This document shows positions 18,624 to 27,213 of a DNA stretch of 64,000 nt, one piece after another (positions within the stretch are counted from its first letter, which is position 1; every line of letters starts with the position of its first letter). The DNA is taken from contig CANRJA010000005.1 in assembly GCA_947630825.1 (NCBI GenBank), positions 17,558 to 81,557 on the forward strand, read 5' to 3'. The notes under the pieces are model-generated. The model was not told the origin of the DNA. It made no database searches and saw only the letters and a list, made by a program, of their open reading frames with translations. Source of the stretch: an uncultured Clostridia bacterium. Lineage in GTDB: Bacteria > Bacillota > Clostridia > Oscillospirales > Ruminococcaceae. Made by a program: the position numbers and the translations under genes.

Positions 18624-18697
18624 GACTACATTGTAGCTACGAGGAGAAGGCGTGAAAATGCTTTATACGGAAAAAGTAGTAAAGCTGTAATGTAGGT
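18624..18697 (+). ncRNA. Possible structured RNA between RT and sce7726 gene
   Basis: CTACATTGTAGCT (18626-18638) pairs with AGCTGTAATGTAG (18683-18695) over 13 bp with two G-U pairs, enclosing a 44-base loop with an inner AAGGCG/TGCTTT hairpin. Wobble pairs in place of Watson-Crick pairs suggest selection on RNA. It could be a leader of the sce operon or a terminator-like separator after the RT. No known family recognised. Confidence 0.35.
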
Positions 18698-18729
18698 ACC
18701 TGCACAAATAAAGGGGATGAGATTATTAT

Positions 18730-19587
18730 ATGGAGAAAAATTGTAAATATTTAATGAATAAAATATTCACTGTTCCATATATTGATAAAATGGTTTCAGG
18801 AAAATCCGTATCAAAAACCTTCTATGAATACTCAAAAAATTTTATCCCTATTGAAAATTCTACATACAGAAATTTTTTCAATAATATGTATTGTTATATG
18901 AACAAACATTACCGCAATGAATATTTTTTTAAGAACACCATATTGAATAAACTATTGGTTGAAAAGCACGATATACTAAACACAGTAGCCTTATCAGAAT
19001 TACCTGTTGGTACATCAATTGCTGACTTCGTATTAATTAATGGTAAAGGTATAGTATACGAAATTAAAACTGATTTTGATAATTTGAACAGATTATCATC
19101 TCAAATCAATGATTATTATAAAGTTTTCTCTTATGTTTATGTTGTCGTAAGTAAGAAGCAATTATTAAAGGTAAAAGAATATTTAAACGACACTCCTGTT
19201 GGAATATATGAATTAACTAAGACAGGAAATTTATTATGTAGAAAGAAAGCTAAGTATTATCGAAAAGAATTATCTTATGAAACTATGTTTACCTTAATGC
19301 GAAAATATGAATTTGAACAAACTCTTTTAAAACATTTTGGTAAATTACCAAAAGTTAATCATTTTATGTATTACAGAGAATGTTTAAAATTAATAAAGAA
19401 AATTAATATTATAACATTACAAAAGGAACTTATGAATCATTTGAAAAAACGAACAATTTTAGATAATGATATATTTTTAGACAGCAATATTCCCAATGAA
19501 TTAAATTTTTATATTTATTTTTCAAAAAAATATCGAGCTAATCAAAAAGAATTAAATGAATTTTTAGATAGAAAAATGGAGGTGTAA
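18730..19587 (+). CDS. sce7726 family protein, nuclease-like
   Basis: The protein has 285 residues. A central segment SIADFVLING then GIVYEIKTDFDNLNRL has the spacing of a PD-(D/E)xK nuclease core: D99, E111-x-K113, followed by Q125 (SSQINDYY) and the strand YVYVVV. This matches the sce7726 family as I know it. The family is widespread but not biochemically described to my knowledge. It is the first gene of a tight operon (three bases before the sce7725 gene). By context it may cleave nucleic acid when triggered. Confidence 0.75.
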   Translation: MEKNCKYLMNKIFTVPYIDKMVSGKSVSKTFYEYSKNFIPIENSTYRNFFNNMYCYMNKHYRNEYFFKNTILNKLLVEKHDILNTVALSELPVGTSIADFVLINGKGIVYEIKTDFDNLNRLSSQINDYYKVFSYVYVVVSKKQLLKVKEYLNDTPVGIYELTKTGNLLCRKKAKYYRKELSYETMFTLMRKYEFEQTLLKHFGKLPKVNHFMYYRECLKLIKKINIITLQKELMNHLKKRTILDNDIFLDSNIPNELNFYIYFSKKYRANQKELNEFLDRKMEV

Positions 19588-19590
19588 TAA

Positions 19591-20553
19591 GTGTATTATC
19601 CATATCTAAGAGGACGTCAAAATGAGTTATTATGTTTAAGAGAGCTATTAGAAAATAATGAATTAGGTAACCATATCACTCCTATAATAGAACCTGTTCG
19701 TTGTAGTAGTACTTTTTTCTCAACTTTATCTAAATTTATTAAAATGGAAAAAGACGTTATTGTTATTAGAAATCCTAAAGTGGGAAACTTCGACACAGAA
19801 TTCGAGGAACTAGAATCCCAAATTGAAAACTCAGATGGCAGGAAAAAAGAAAGTCTAAGAAAGGCAGTAGAATCATATAATACTATATTAAAAAATCCAT
19901 ATATATCAAATGCGTTTCTAATTGATGATAAAATCATAAATGATGTTTTATCTAGTAAAATTGATGCACAAAAATCCGTTTTTATAAACACTGAAAATAA
20001 TTTTCTAGATAAATATGAAGATTTTTCTAACGAGTTAAATTCAAAGTTAACAATAATTCCAAAAGATGAAGATTTCAAAGATTTAATTATTGGAAATACC
20101 GTGATGCTAGAGGATAGTTTTAATAAAGCAAGACGAAATGTTGATTATTTAGATGTTCCAGATGAAAGATTTAACAAAAACCATTTAATTTACAAACGAC
20201 GTGGATATAATGGTTTCTCTGATTATTCTATTATTGGAAAAACTTATGAAGAAAGTGGTTTTGCACCTTCTGCTATTGCAATTCATATAATGTATTTTGG
20301 CAAAAAAGATGAGTTGAGAATACATCACTTTGTTTCATTAACTAACGGTGAACCTATTGACCAAGCTAGAAAATTTGAGGAAGCAATGCAAAATATGCTT
20401 AATTGGACACAATTTTCAGATATTCCAAAAACTAAAGGATTATTGTCTCTTATAGAGTATTATAATAAAGGAAAATATCCTGGTTTGGGTGTAATAAAAA
20501 AATATTCACTCATGCATCACATAGAGACAATAAATAATTATTTAGAGGGATAA
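19591..20553 (+). CDS. sce7725 / beta-protein family protein
   Basis: The protein has 320 residues and starts with GTG at 19591 eight bases after GGAGG. The N-terminal YYPYLRGRQNELLCLREL and HITPIIEPVR are the family signatures. Later parts include VMLEDSFNKARRN, an RRGYNGFSDYSIIG stretch and DELRIHHFVSLTNGE. Members usually sit beside sce7726 genes, as here. The fold and function are unknown. It may recognise the target or regulate the other two proteins. Confidence 0.72.
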   Translation: MYYPYLRGRQNELLCLRELLENNELGNHITPIIEPVRCSSTFFSTLSKFIKMEKDVIVIRNPKVGNFDTEFEELESQIENSDGRKKESLRKAVESYNTILKNPYISNAFLIDDKIINDVLSSKIDAQKSVFINTENNFLDKYEDFSNELNSKLTIIPKDEDFKDLIIGNTVMLEDSFNKARRNVDYLDVPDERFNKNHLIYKRRGYNGFSDYSIIGKTYEESGFAPSAIAIHIMYFGKKDELRIHHFVSLTNGEPIDQARKFEEAMQNMLNWTQFSDIPKTKGLLSLIEYYNKGKYPGLGVIKKYSLMHHIETINNYLEG

Positions 20554-20555
20554 AT

Positions 20556-21644
20556 ATGCAATTTTGCAAAGAATGTTTTAACGATCCCGAGATACGAGCT
20601 GATATAGAAAATTTATCTATAAAAGGTAAGTGTCCCATTTGCAGCAAAGAAGATGTAAGTCTTTTTGATTTTGATATACATCACGAAATATCAAATGTTG
20701 TAGAATATTTGAGTTCTATACTTAAACTGTATGTACCTGAATCAAAACATTTTGGTGTTTTTTCAGAGTCTATGTTCCGAACAATTGAAGATTCACTTTT
20801 AGAAGATTGGAACATTTTTTCTGGATCAAAAGAACAAGTAAAAAGAATAATAGAAGAATTTGTATCGATTTCACTTGATCTATCAAATAAAATAATAACT
20901 GAAAAAGTATATATTCCAGAACTATATGATGAATCTTATTTAGATAATAATTGCTTTATGGGTAAATACACATGGAATGATTTTAAAAAATATTTAAGGA
21001 ATATAAACAGATTTCATTCTAAGTATATTAAACTTGATTTGCTTGAAAATCTATTGAAAGAAACTGAGATACAAGTAAGACAAGGAACCAATTTTTATAG
21101 AGCCAGAGTTTCTAATCAAAGGGGAAATAGGGGGTTTACACGTAAAGAAATGTGGGCACCTCCAGATGATCTTGCAACACCTGGAAGAGCTAATTCAAGA
21201 GGACAGAGTTGTCTTTATTTATCAAACAAGAAAAAAACAGCTGTCAAAGAAATTCGTGCTCATGCATTTGACTATGTAACAATTGCAACATTTAGGTTAG
21301 TAAGAGATATTAATATATTAGATTTAACGTTGATAACGCATAATTCTCCATATTATTCAGAAGTTAACAAAATAAACTATTTAATAAATGAAAAGCTATT
21401 AAAGGAAATTGAAAGCGATCTTGCGAAACCTATGAGTCGGTGGGATAGTGAATTAGATTACCTTCCTACTCAATACATTAGTGATTTTGCAAAATTTTTA
21501 GGATACGATGGTGTAAAATATAAAAGTACATTTGATAACTCTTCATATAATATCGCATTATTTGATTCGTCAGCTTGTAACTGCATTTATCATGCAAACT
21601 TTCTTATAGATGCACTAGACTATAAGTTAAATAAGGTTAAATGA
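20556..21644 (+). CDS. HEPN/RES-type protein, putative NAD-degrading toxin
   Basis: The protein has 362 residues. The N-terminal half begins with two CxxC knuckles (C4/C7 and C26/C29) followed by a helical region. The C-terminal half is a RES domain: FYRARV (180-185), TPGRANSRGQSCLYLS (208-223), AVKEIRAH (229-236) and a final SSACNCIYH. RES toxins of the Xre-RES type degrade NAD+ and stop growth. No Xre antitoxin is present; instead the gene is fused into the sce7726-sce7725 operon with a two-base gap. I infer an effector that is unleashed by the partner proteins. Confidence 0.75.
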   Translation: MQFCKECFNDPEIRADIENLSIKGKCPICSKEDVSLFDFDIHHEISNVVEYLSSILKLYVPESKHFGVFSESMFRTIEDSLLEDWNIFSGSKEQVKRIIEEFVSISLDLSNKIITEKVYIPELYDESYLDNNCFMGKYTWNDFKKYLRNINRFHSKYIKLDLLENLLKETEIQVRQGTNFYRARVSNQRGNRGFTRKEMWAPPDDLATPGRANSRGQSCLYLSNKKKTAVKEIRAHAFDYVTIATFRLVRDINILDLTLITHNSPYYSEVNKINYLINEKLLKEIESDLAKPMSRWDSELDYLPTQYISDFAKFLGYDGVKYKSTFDNSSYNIALFDSSACNCIYHANFLIDALDYKLNKVK

Positions 21645-21647
21645 TTT

Positions 21648-21801
21648 TTCTTTGTTTACAGTGTCGTAAATTCTGACTGATAAATATTTAAATAATCAAA
21701 TAGCATCAATAAAGCATCAAAAGTGAATATTTTTATTATACAATTCTCTAAAACTTCGCAACATAGCCAATCCAAAAATTGAGTTACAATTTTTAACAGT
21801 T
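21648..21801. repeat. Element-end region before attachment site copy 2
   Basis: This stretch parallels 663-813: the TTCTTTGTTTACAG motif (21648-), TAGCATCAATAAAGCATCAA direct repeats (about 21700-21720), then ATTCTCTAAAACTTCGCAAC. The AGCATCAA words are candidate arm-binding sites of a tyrosine recombinase. Confidence 0.5.
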
Positions 21802-21844
21802 GCTCCAAAACCGCGTGCCGAGGGTTCAAATCCTTCTGCCCCTG
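21802..21844 (+). repeat. tRNA-Trp 3' fragment, attachment site copy 2
   Basis: It is identical to 814-856 over 43 bases, from the anticodon loop to the acceptor stem. The CCA of copy 1 is TCA here. An integrase gene remnant lies directly to the right, as expected at the left end (attL) of a tRNA-integrated element. Confidence 0.85.
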
Positions 21845-21852
21845 TCACAGAT

Positions 21853-21897
21853 GAACACTTCAAAAGCCTATTTTACGTAGCTTTTGGGTGTTTTTTT
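21853..21897 (+). terminator. Terminator after attachment site 2
   Basis: GAACACTTCAAAAGC pairs with GCTTTTGGGTGTT and is followed by TTTTTTT. It would end rightward transcription coming from the RES gene. Confidence 0.7.
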
Positions 21898-21972
21898 ATT
21901 TTGTCTGAAATAATTTTTTCTAACGCATTTTTAATGATTATTGATGACTTTCTAACGTTTTCTAACGCTTTT

Positions 21973-22504
21973 TTAAATTTTAATCATATCTTGTAGTGCA
22001 TTTGCAATATTAATTTTTGATGTTTTGTCCACGTGTGCATAGAAATTCAAAGTTGTAGTTGCACTGCCGTGTCCTAACCATTCTTGTACCTGTACTACTG
22101 AAAAACCATTATTGAGCAGATTGCTTGCAACACTGTGTCGTAAATCGTGTACTCTGATTTGCGGTAAAGTGCTTTTACTTATGACAGTATGAAAAGTTTT
22201 TGTTAGATAGTTTGGTGATATGACTTCTCCGTTATTCCAAGTGCATATATAATCAGTATCAACATAATAATTTCCTAAGAGAACTTTGCGTTCGTTTTGT
22301 AGATGTCTGTGTGTATCTAAAAGTTTGTATATGCTTTCTGTCATTGGTAGTGTTCTGTAGCTATAATCAGTTTTTGGTGTATCTGTGTTTCACATCATAT
22401 TTTGTATTAATCCATTTTTGCTTTCGCTTTCCTTGTTCATCCTTTAAATTAAGAACGGCATAGTATTTGCCGTTTTTTGTTTGTAGACTGCCTGTTATAG
22501 CCAT
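21973..22504 (-). pseudogene. Tyrosine recombinase (integrase) with internal deletion
   Basis: The start ATG at 22504 follows AAAGGGG. The first ~35 codons encode the arm-binding domain (MAITGSLQTKNGKYYAVLNL, KDEQGKRKQKWINT). The frame then stops (TGA near 22360). The adjacent frame resumes at TPKTDYSYRTLPM and runs through the catalytic C-terminus with HDLRHSVAS (R and H of the HxxR box), WLGHGSATTTLNFYAH and the nucleophile Tyr. The core-binding domain and the first catalytic Arg segment, together ~200 residues, are missing. The stretch 21973-22344 alone could make a 123-residue fragment. The element cannot integrate or excise with this enzyme. Confidence 0.8.
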
Positions 22505-22545
22505 ATTCATATTCCCCTTTCTGTAGGTTATAAGTCAACTACGTA

Positions 22546-22734
22546 TTAGTTATTTTTAATAAATTTAATTACATTAAATTTGGGAATGATATATCTTTTT
22601 CCCACTTTAATGGTCTTTATCGTACCGTCTCTCAATAAGCCATAAGCTGTACTTCTTCCAATGTGCAACATTGTTTGTAAATCATCAATAGTTACTACAT
22701 CAGGATAAGATTCAAATAGTTCAGGTTCGTTCAT
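22546..22734 (-). CDS. Excisionase-like helix-turn-helix protein
   Basis: The protein has 62 residues (VVTIDDLQTMLHIGRSTAYGLL, then IKTIKVGKRYIIPKFNVIKFI), the MerR/AlpA-like fold of excisionases. It lies directly upstream of the integrase remnant in the same direction, the usual xis-int order. It has an AGGAGG-type site before the ATG. Confidence 0.8.
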   Translation of the reverse strand: MNEPELFESYPDVVTIDDLQTMLHIGRSTAYGLLRDGTIKTIKVGKRYIIPKFNVIKFIKNN

Positions 22735-22905
22735 TGATATTTACCTCCTTTTTAATTTTTTATGATGTTTGAAAATGTTTTTACGGAAAAGTGTATTTAT
22801 TCATTGTAAGGCTCCTTTCTCAGTAACAATTGTTACTTTTGTTTTTATTATAGATAAGGGGAATTTCAAAGCCAAATGTGCAAATTAAAATGAAAATATT
22901 ACCTC

Positions 22906-22953
22906 TTTACAAACATTTGTTCTTGAACTATAATGATTATAGAACATACGTTT
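22906..22953 (+). promoter_or_regulatory. SOS-controlled promoter of the Y-family polymerase gene
   Basis: The -35 TTTACA (22906-22911), a 17-base spacer and the -10 TATAAT (22929-22934) are overlapped by AAACATTTGTTC (22911-22922) and followed by GAACATACGTTT (22942-22953). Both are near matches to the Gram-positive LexA box GAAC-N4-GTTC. LexA bound here would block RNA polymerase. Confidence 0.7.
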
Positions 22954-22971
22954 ATAATTATGAGGTACAAT

Positions 22972-24213
22972 ATGAAAGAACGAATAATACTCCATTCGGA
23001 TTTGAATAATTTTTATGCTTCTGTAGAGTGTCTGTATCACCCTGAATATAGGGGAAAGCCTCTTGCTGTTCTCGGTGACCCCGAAGCAAGACACGGTATT
23101 GTTCTTGCAAAGAATTATGAAGCTAAAGCCTTTGATGTTAAAACCGGCGATCCTATGTGGATGGCACAAAAGAAATGCCCTGATATTGTTTTTGCACCAC
23201 CTCACTATGATTTGTATTTAAAACATTCAAGACTTGTCCGTGAAATATATTCGGAATACACAGATCAGGTAGAGCCTTTTGGTTTAGATGAATGTTGGCT
23301 CGATGTTACAGGTAGCACTGCATTGTTCGGCTCTGGCAAAGATATTGCAGACGAACTTCGTAAACGCATAAAGTTTGAGTTAGGCGTTTCTGTTTCTGTA
23401 GGTGTTTCCTTTAACAAGATTTTTGCTAAACTTGGCTCTGATATGAAAAAGCCTGATGCAACAACTGTTATTGAAAGCAGCCGATTTAAAGAAATCGTCT
23501 GGCTTTTGCCAGTTAATGAATTGCTTTATGTGGGCAGAGCTACTCATACAAAGCTAAGACGAAAAGGTATCTTTACCATTGACAACCTTGCTAACACTGA
23601 TCCTGAATTACTTCGCTTTTGGTTAGGTAAAATGGGAGTTGTACTTTGGCAGTTTGCAAACGGTCTTGATACATCTCCAGTTTCAAATATCGGAGCGAAG
23701 TCTTTAATTAAAACTGTAGGCAACAGCACTACTACTCCACGAGATTTAGTTAGTGATGAAGATATAAAAATAACGCTTACCGCACTAAGCGAAAGCGTTT
23801 CTGCAAGATTGCGTGAATACGGTTTTATATGCCGTACTGTTCAGATTGGTATTCGTGATAACGAATTAAACTGGATAGAACGGCAAGGAAAACTTGAAAT
23901 TCCAAACCGCACTGCAAAGTCAATAAGTGAGCTTGCTTACTCTCTTTATAAAAAGAACACTAACGAAAAACCTATACTGTCATTAAGCGTTCGTGCCTGT
24001 GATTTAGAGCCTGCTGACTATGTTCAGTTATCTCTCTTGCCTGATGTTCAGAAGCTGCAAAAACAGGAAAATCTTGAGGCTGCTATGGATAAACTACGTA
24101 ATAGATTCGGTTATTTTTCAGTTCAAAAATGCTTAATGCTAACTGATAAAGAGTTATCAGACCTTGACGCTAAGAACGACCATATTATTCATCCGATGAG
24201 TTTCTTTAGTTAA
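22972..24213 (+). CDS. Y-family DNA polymerase (DinB/UmuC-like)
   Basis: The protein has 413 residues. The catalytic start is ILHSDLNNFYASVE, then LDECWLDVTGS with the acidic pair, the finger SVGVSFNKIFAKLGSDMKKPD, a helix-hairpin-helix region (LLYVGRATHTKLRRKGIFTI) and the little-finger domain. It performs translesion synthesis after DNA damage. I use the ATG at 22972 behind GAGGT. The ATG at 22933 lies inside the -10 box. The same gene type occurs at 46271-47551 and, truncated, at 26695-27213. Confidence 0.9.
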   Translation: MKERIILHSDLNNFYASVECLYHPEYRGKPLAVLGDPEARHGIVLAKNYEAKAFDVKTGDPMWMAQKKCPDIVFAPPHYDLYLKHSRLVREIYSEYTDQVEPFGLDECWLDVTGSTALFGSGKDIADELRKRIKFELGVSVSVGVSFNKIFAKLGSDMKKPDATTVIESSRFKEIVWLLPVNELLYVGRATHTKLRRKGIFTIDNLANTDPELLRFWLGKMGVVLWQFANGLDTSPVSNIGAKSLIKTVGNSTTTPRDLVSDEDIKITLTALSESVSARLREYGFICRTVQIGIRDNELNWIERQGKLEIPNRTAKSISELAYSLYKKNTNEKPILSLSVRACDLEPADYVQLSLLPDVQKLQKQENLEAAMDKLRNRFGYFSVQKCLMLTDKELSDLDAKNDHIIHPMSFFS

Positions 24214-24223
24214 GTTTCAGTAT

Positions 24224-25039
24224 TTATTCTTTCTTGGTAATAGATTTCATAAATACCGAATTAAACTTTTGAAGTTGGTCATATACTATTCCATGTCCGC
24301 TTTCTGACAAAGATATGAGTTTTGAGCCGGATATACCCTCATGCTGAAGCTCAGCAAGTGCATTGGAAACAATAAGATCCTTTTCACCGTGAATAATATA
24401 TGTGGGTACATGAACAGATTTTAAATCTTTTCTACCGTCCTCATCACGAAGTGAAATACAACTCTTTATTGTTCCTATTCCCGATGCTGACAAAGCTATC
24501 CCTCTGAACCAGTCTATAACCGCTGCTGAATGAGGACTAGCAAAAAGTTGCTTGCTGAAATTCTCACACAACTTCGGTCTGTCGGTTTCGGCAAGATTTA
24601 TAAGGTCATTTACCTCCTCTACTGACTTTCCATAAGGAAAATCAGGACGTTGTGCAAAACACGGTGCAGCAGCAGAAAGTAAAATCAGCCTGCGTACACC
24701 ATAGCCCTTAAAACGATTCATATATCTGAGTGCTATTGCGCCACCCATTGAAAATCCTACTAAGACAAAATTACTAAGGCGCAGTTGACGAACTACATAG
24801 AACACATCTGAGGACATCTGATTATATGAATATCCATGTGCCGGTGTATCTGATTTTCCGAATCCCCTTAAATCTATTGCAACAACCCTATATCCGCAGT
24901 CTGTAAGCAGATTTATCTGATACTCGAAAATCTTATGAGACAACGGCCATCCATGAATAAGAAAAATAGTCTGTTTTCCTTTTGTATTGTAGTCATAAAC
25001 GGCTATTTTAGTTCTGTCACTTGATTTTATATACTGCAT
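24224..25039 (-). CDS. Alpha/beta hydrolase
   Basis: The protein has 271 residues. The oxyanion strand is IFLIHGWPLS, the nucleophile elbow is GFSMGG, the acid is probably the Asp of HGEKDLIVS and the base is the His of SESGHG. The pattern is close to haloperoxidase-type or ester hydrolases. The start at 25039 is set by GGAGG seven bases upstream. It converges with the polymerase gene with an eleven-base gap. Substrate unknown. Confidence 0.85.
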   Translation of the reverse strand: MQYIKSSDRTKIAVYDYNTKGKQTIFLIHGWPLSHKIFEYQINLLTDCGYRVVAIDLRGFGKSDTPAHGYSYNQMSSDVFYVVRQLRLSNFVLVGFSMGGAIALRYMNRFKGYGVRRLILLSAAAPCFAQRPDFPYGKSVEEVNDLINLAETDRPKLCENFSKQLFASPHSAAVIDWFRGIALSASGIGTIKSCISLRDEDGRKDLKSVHVPTYIIHGEKDLIVSNALAELQHEGISGSKLISLSESGHGIVYDQLQKFNSVFMKSITKKE

Positions 25040-25177
25040 AAAATACCTCCCTCCATACATTAGCTTTTATATTTTATGCAGTTATTATGATTGTGGTTTA
25101 TTGCGATTTTTCATCCTGAATATATAAAATCATTATGGGAAACATTAAACCTAAACTAAAAGTTTAGGAGTAAAAAA

Positions 25178-25417
25178 ATGAAACGAGATGAATTGATCAG
25201 ACAGGTTAAAGAAAAATATGCAAGCATAGCCTATAGTGAAAGTCAAAATCACTTTAAGCAAACCACAACGGGTATGACATCAGAAGCCTACTATGAAAAA
25301 TTATTGCAGGCAGTAATAAAAGAGATTTCAAACGGAACATTTGACAATGTTAAATCTGCTGATGAAATTATAAACAAAGTTGCCGTTGATAAATCAATAC
25401 TTTCCGAATGGAAGTAA
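25178..25417 (+). CDS. Small hypothetical protein
   Basis: The protein has 79 residues and is mainly helical and charged (MKRDELIRQVKEKYASIAYS, TSEAYYEKLLQAVIKEI), with no signal peptide or membrane segment. AGGAG precedes the ATG. I do not recognise a family. It is isolated between the hydrolase and an antitoxin gene. Confidence 0.55.
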   Translation: MKRDELIRQVKEKYASIAYSESQNHFKQTTTGMTSEAYYEKLLQAVIKEISNGTFDNVKSADEIINKVAVDKSILSEWK

Positions 25418-25552
25418 AAAAGACAGGAGTAAAGGGTAAATCCTAATTAGATTATGTATGTTTTGTAAAAGTTTCAAAGTTGTATTGCTTTTGTACTGTC
25501 AAATGAGTATAATATAATTAGATAAAGATAAAATCTATTAGGAGTGATACTT

Positions 25553-25861
25553 ATGGCAACAAAGACAGCTAACTTATATGCAAGAATAGAGCCTGATGTC
25601 AAAGAGCGGGCAGAGAGTATTCTTTCAAGTCTTGGTATTCCTGCGTCTAACGCAATTAATATGTTCTATAAGCAAATTATATTGCAGAATGGTCTACCTT
25701 TTGAAGTTAAACTTCCAAAGGCAAAACCAGTGGAAATGGGTTCTCTTACAAAGGCAGAACTGGATGCAGAAATAGAGAAAGGATATGCGGATATGCTTGC
25801 AGGACGAGCCGAATCTGCTGAAAAGGTGTTTGATGATATACGCAGAGATTATGGCTTATGA
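25553..25861 (+). CDS. relB: RelB/DinJ family antitoxin
   Basis: The protein has 102 residues. The ribbon-helix-helix N-terminus ANLYARIEPDVKERAESIL and GIPASNAINMFYKQIIL are typical RelB/DinJ features, and the acidic C-terminal arm would wrap the toxin. AGGAG lies seven bases before the ATG at 25553. The stop overlaps the start of a broken toxin gene (ATGA), so this is now an orphan antitoxin. Confidence 0.88.
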   Translation: MATKTANLYARIEPDVKERAESILSSLGIPASNAINMFYKQIILQNGLPFEVKLPKAKPVEMGSLTKAELDAEIEKGYADMLAGRAESAEKVFDDIRRDYGL

Positions 25862-26003
25862 TTTATAAAATTGACATCACAGCACAGGCAAAAGCAGATT
25901 TGCGAGGAATTTATGATTATATTTCTATTGATTTGCTATCACCGCAGAATGCCAAGGGCAGCTTGGCAGATTAGAAGAAAATATTAATGGGTTATGGTAT
26001 TAA
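25858..26003 (+). pseudogene. RelE/ParE-type toxin, frameshifted and truncated
   Basis: The frame starts MIYKIDITAQAKADLRGIYDY as in RelE-superfamily toxins but ends at a TAG (25972) after 38 codons. The next frame continues GQLGRLEENINGL, which fits the family, and stops at 26001. The second half of a normal ~100-residue toxin, with the catalytic strand, is absent. Confidence 0.75.
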
Positions 26004-26121
26004 TGTTGGCAGAAAACGAAGTGGTCATGAAATATCTGTTTTAGGTCTTATAAGAGCAAAAAAAGTATCAAGTGGTAATACGTGGAATTATTTAATGGTA
26101 TATAACAGTTGGAATGATTAA
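25993..26121 (+). pseudogene. Short C-terminal fragment of an unidentified protein
   Basis: An open stretch without start codon reads YGINVGRKRSGHEISVLGL and NTWNYLMVYNSWND before a TAA. It could be the end of a C39-like peptidase or secreted protein that replaced the toxin end. Weak evidence. Confidence 0.25.
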
Positions 26122-26207
26122 CTGTATGTATCAACTATTCAACAGTAGATTTTATGGATTGTGATGCTGCATATTTTAGTGTTAAAAAATAGAAAGGGTA
26201 TTATTTT

Positions 26208-26615
26208 ATGAAGAAATTCTTGCTTTTAATTTTACCAATATCAATATTATTCGCCTTTTGTTCCTGCTCAGATAAAACTGGTGGGGATTATGACCACTTG
26301 GAGTATTTTACTGGTAAAGTCGTTGAAGTAAAAGATGATAATACAGTCCTTATCCAAATTACCAAAGAACGTGGTAATTATAAAGTGGACGATAAAGTTT
26401 ATGTTCACTATGATGAAGCAGTTGTGCAAGATAAAAGCTTTGAATTTGAAAGTTCAAAAGGAATTCTCGATTCAAATTATAAGCCTGTTATAGGTGATGA
26501 AATTTATGTTCAGTCATTCCCGAAAGAAGAGTATAAAAAAATTGATGGATATGATTATAGAGAAAGTGATGGTTCTATAATTAAATATGTTACTGTTGAT
26601 GAAAGCTCAAAATAG
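26208..26615 (+). CDS. Putative lipoprotein
   Basis: The protein has 135 residues with a lipoprotein signal peptide (MKKFLLLILPISILFAFCSC, lipobox Cys near 18-20). The mature part is a small beta-rich domain with TGKVVEVKDDNTVLI and DKVYVHYD, OB-fold-like in appearance. Function unknown. Reasonable RBS upstream (GAAAGGG). Confidence 0.7.
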   Translation: MKKFLLLILPISILFAFCSCSDKTGGDYDHLEYFTGKVVEVKDDNTVLIQITKERGNYKVDDKVYVHYDEAVVQDKSFEFESSKGILDSNYKPVIGDEIYVQSFPKEEYKKIDGYDYRESDGSIIKYVTVDESSK

Positions 26616-26631
26616 AGGAGTTCATATTATT

Positions 26632-26700
26632 ATGAAAAAGTATTTTTTAATGCTATTAATAATATCCTTTATTTCAACAATCTTATCTGTTTTTTTATAA
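26632..26700 (+). pseudogene. Truncated signal-peptide-like start of a lost gene
   Basis: AGAGGAG leads to an ATG and 22 codons (MKKYFLMLLIISFISTILSV), a signal-peptide or membrane segment, ended by a TAA exactly where the inverted polymerase fragment begins. The rest of the gene was probably lost at this junction. Confidence 0.45.
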
Positions 26701-27213
26701 ATAAAGCCAGTCGTTTTGAAAATATGCGTCTGGCTTTTTCATATAAGAGCCAAGTTTAGCAAAAATCTTGTTAAAGGAAACACCTACCGAAACAGAAACG
26801 CCCAGTTCAAACTTAATACGTTTACGAAGCTCGTCTGCAATATCTTTGCCAGAGCCGAACAATGCAGTGCTACCTGTAACATCGAGCCAACATTCATCTA
26901 AACCAAAAGGCTCTACCTGATCTGTGTATTCCGAATATATTTCACGGACAAGTCTTGAATGTTTTAAATACAAATCATAGTGAGGTGGGGCAAAAATAAT
27001 ATCGGGACATTTCTTTTGTGCCATCCACATAGGATCACCAGTTTTAACATCAAAGGCTTTAGCCTCATAATTCTTTGCAAGAACAATCCCGTGTCTTGCT
27101 TCGGGGTCACCGAGAACAGCAAGAGGCTTGCCTCTATACTCAGGGTGATACAGACATTCAACAGAAGCATAAAAATTATTTAAATCGAAATGGAGTATTA
27201 TTTTTTCTTTCAT
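26695..27213 (-). pseudogene. Truncated Y-family polymerase, inverted duplicate
   Basis: The first ~165 residues are nearly identical to the gene at 22972 (for example PLAVLGDPEARHGIVLAKNY) in opposite orientation. After YMKKPDA the match ends and a few unrelated residues (YFQNDWLYL) precede the stop. The little finger and part of the palm are missing, so it cannot be functional. The upstream SOS-type promoter region (to about 27290) is duplicated too. Confidence 0.85.

Noticed and set aside
22933..22971. Upstream ATG for the Y-family polymerase
   Set aside because: It lies within the -10 hexamer and lacks an RBS.
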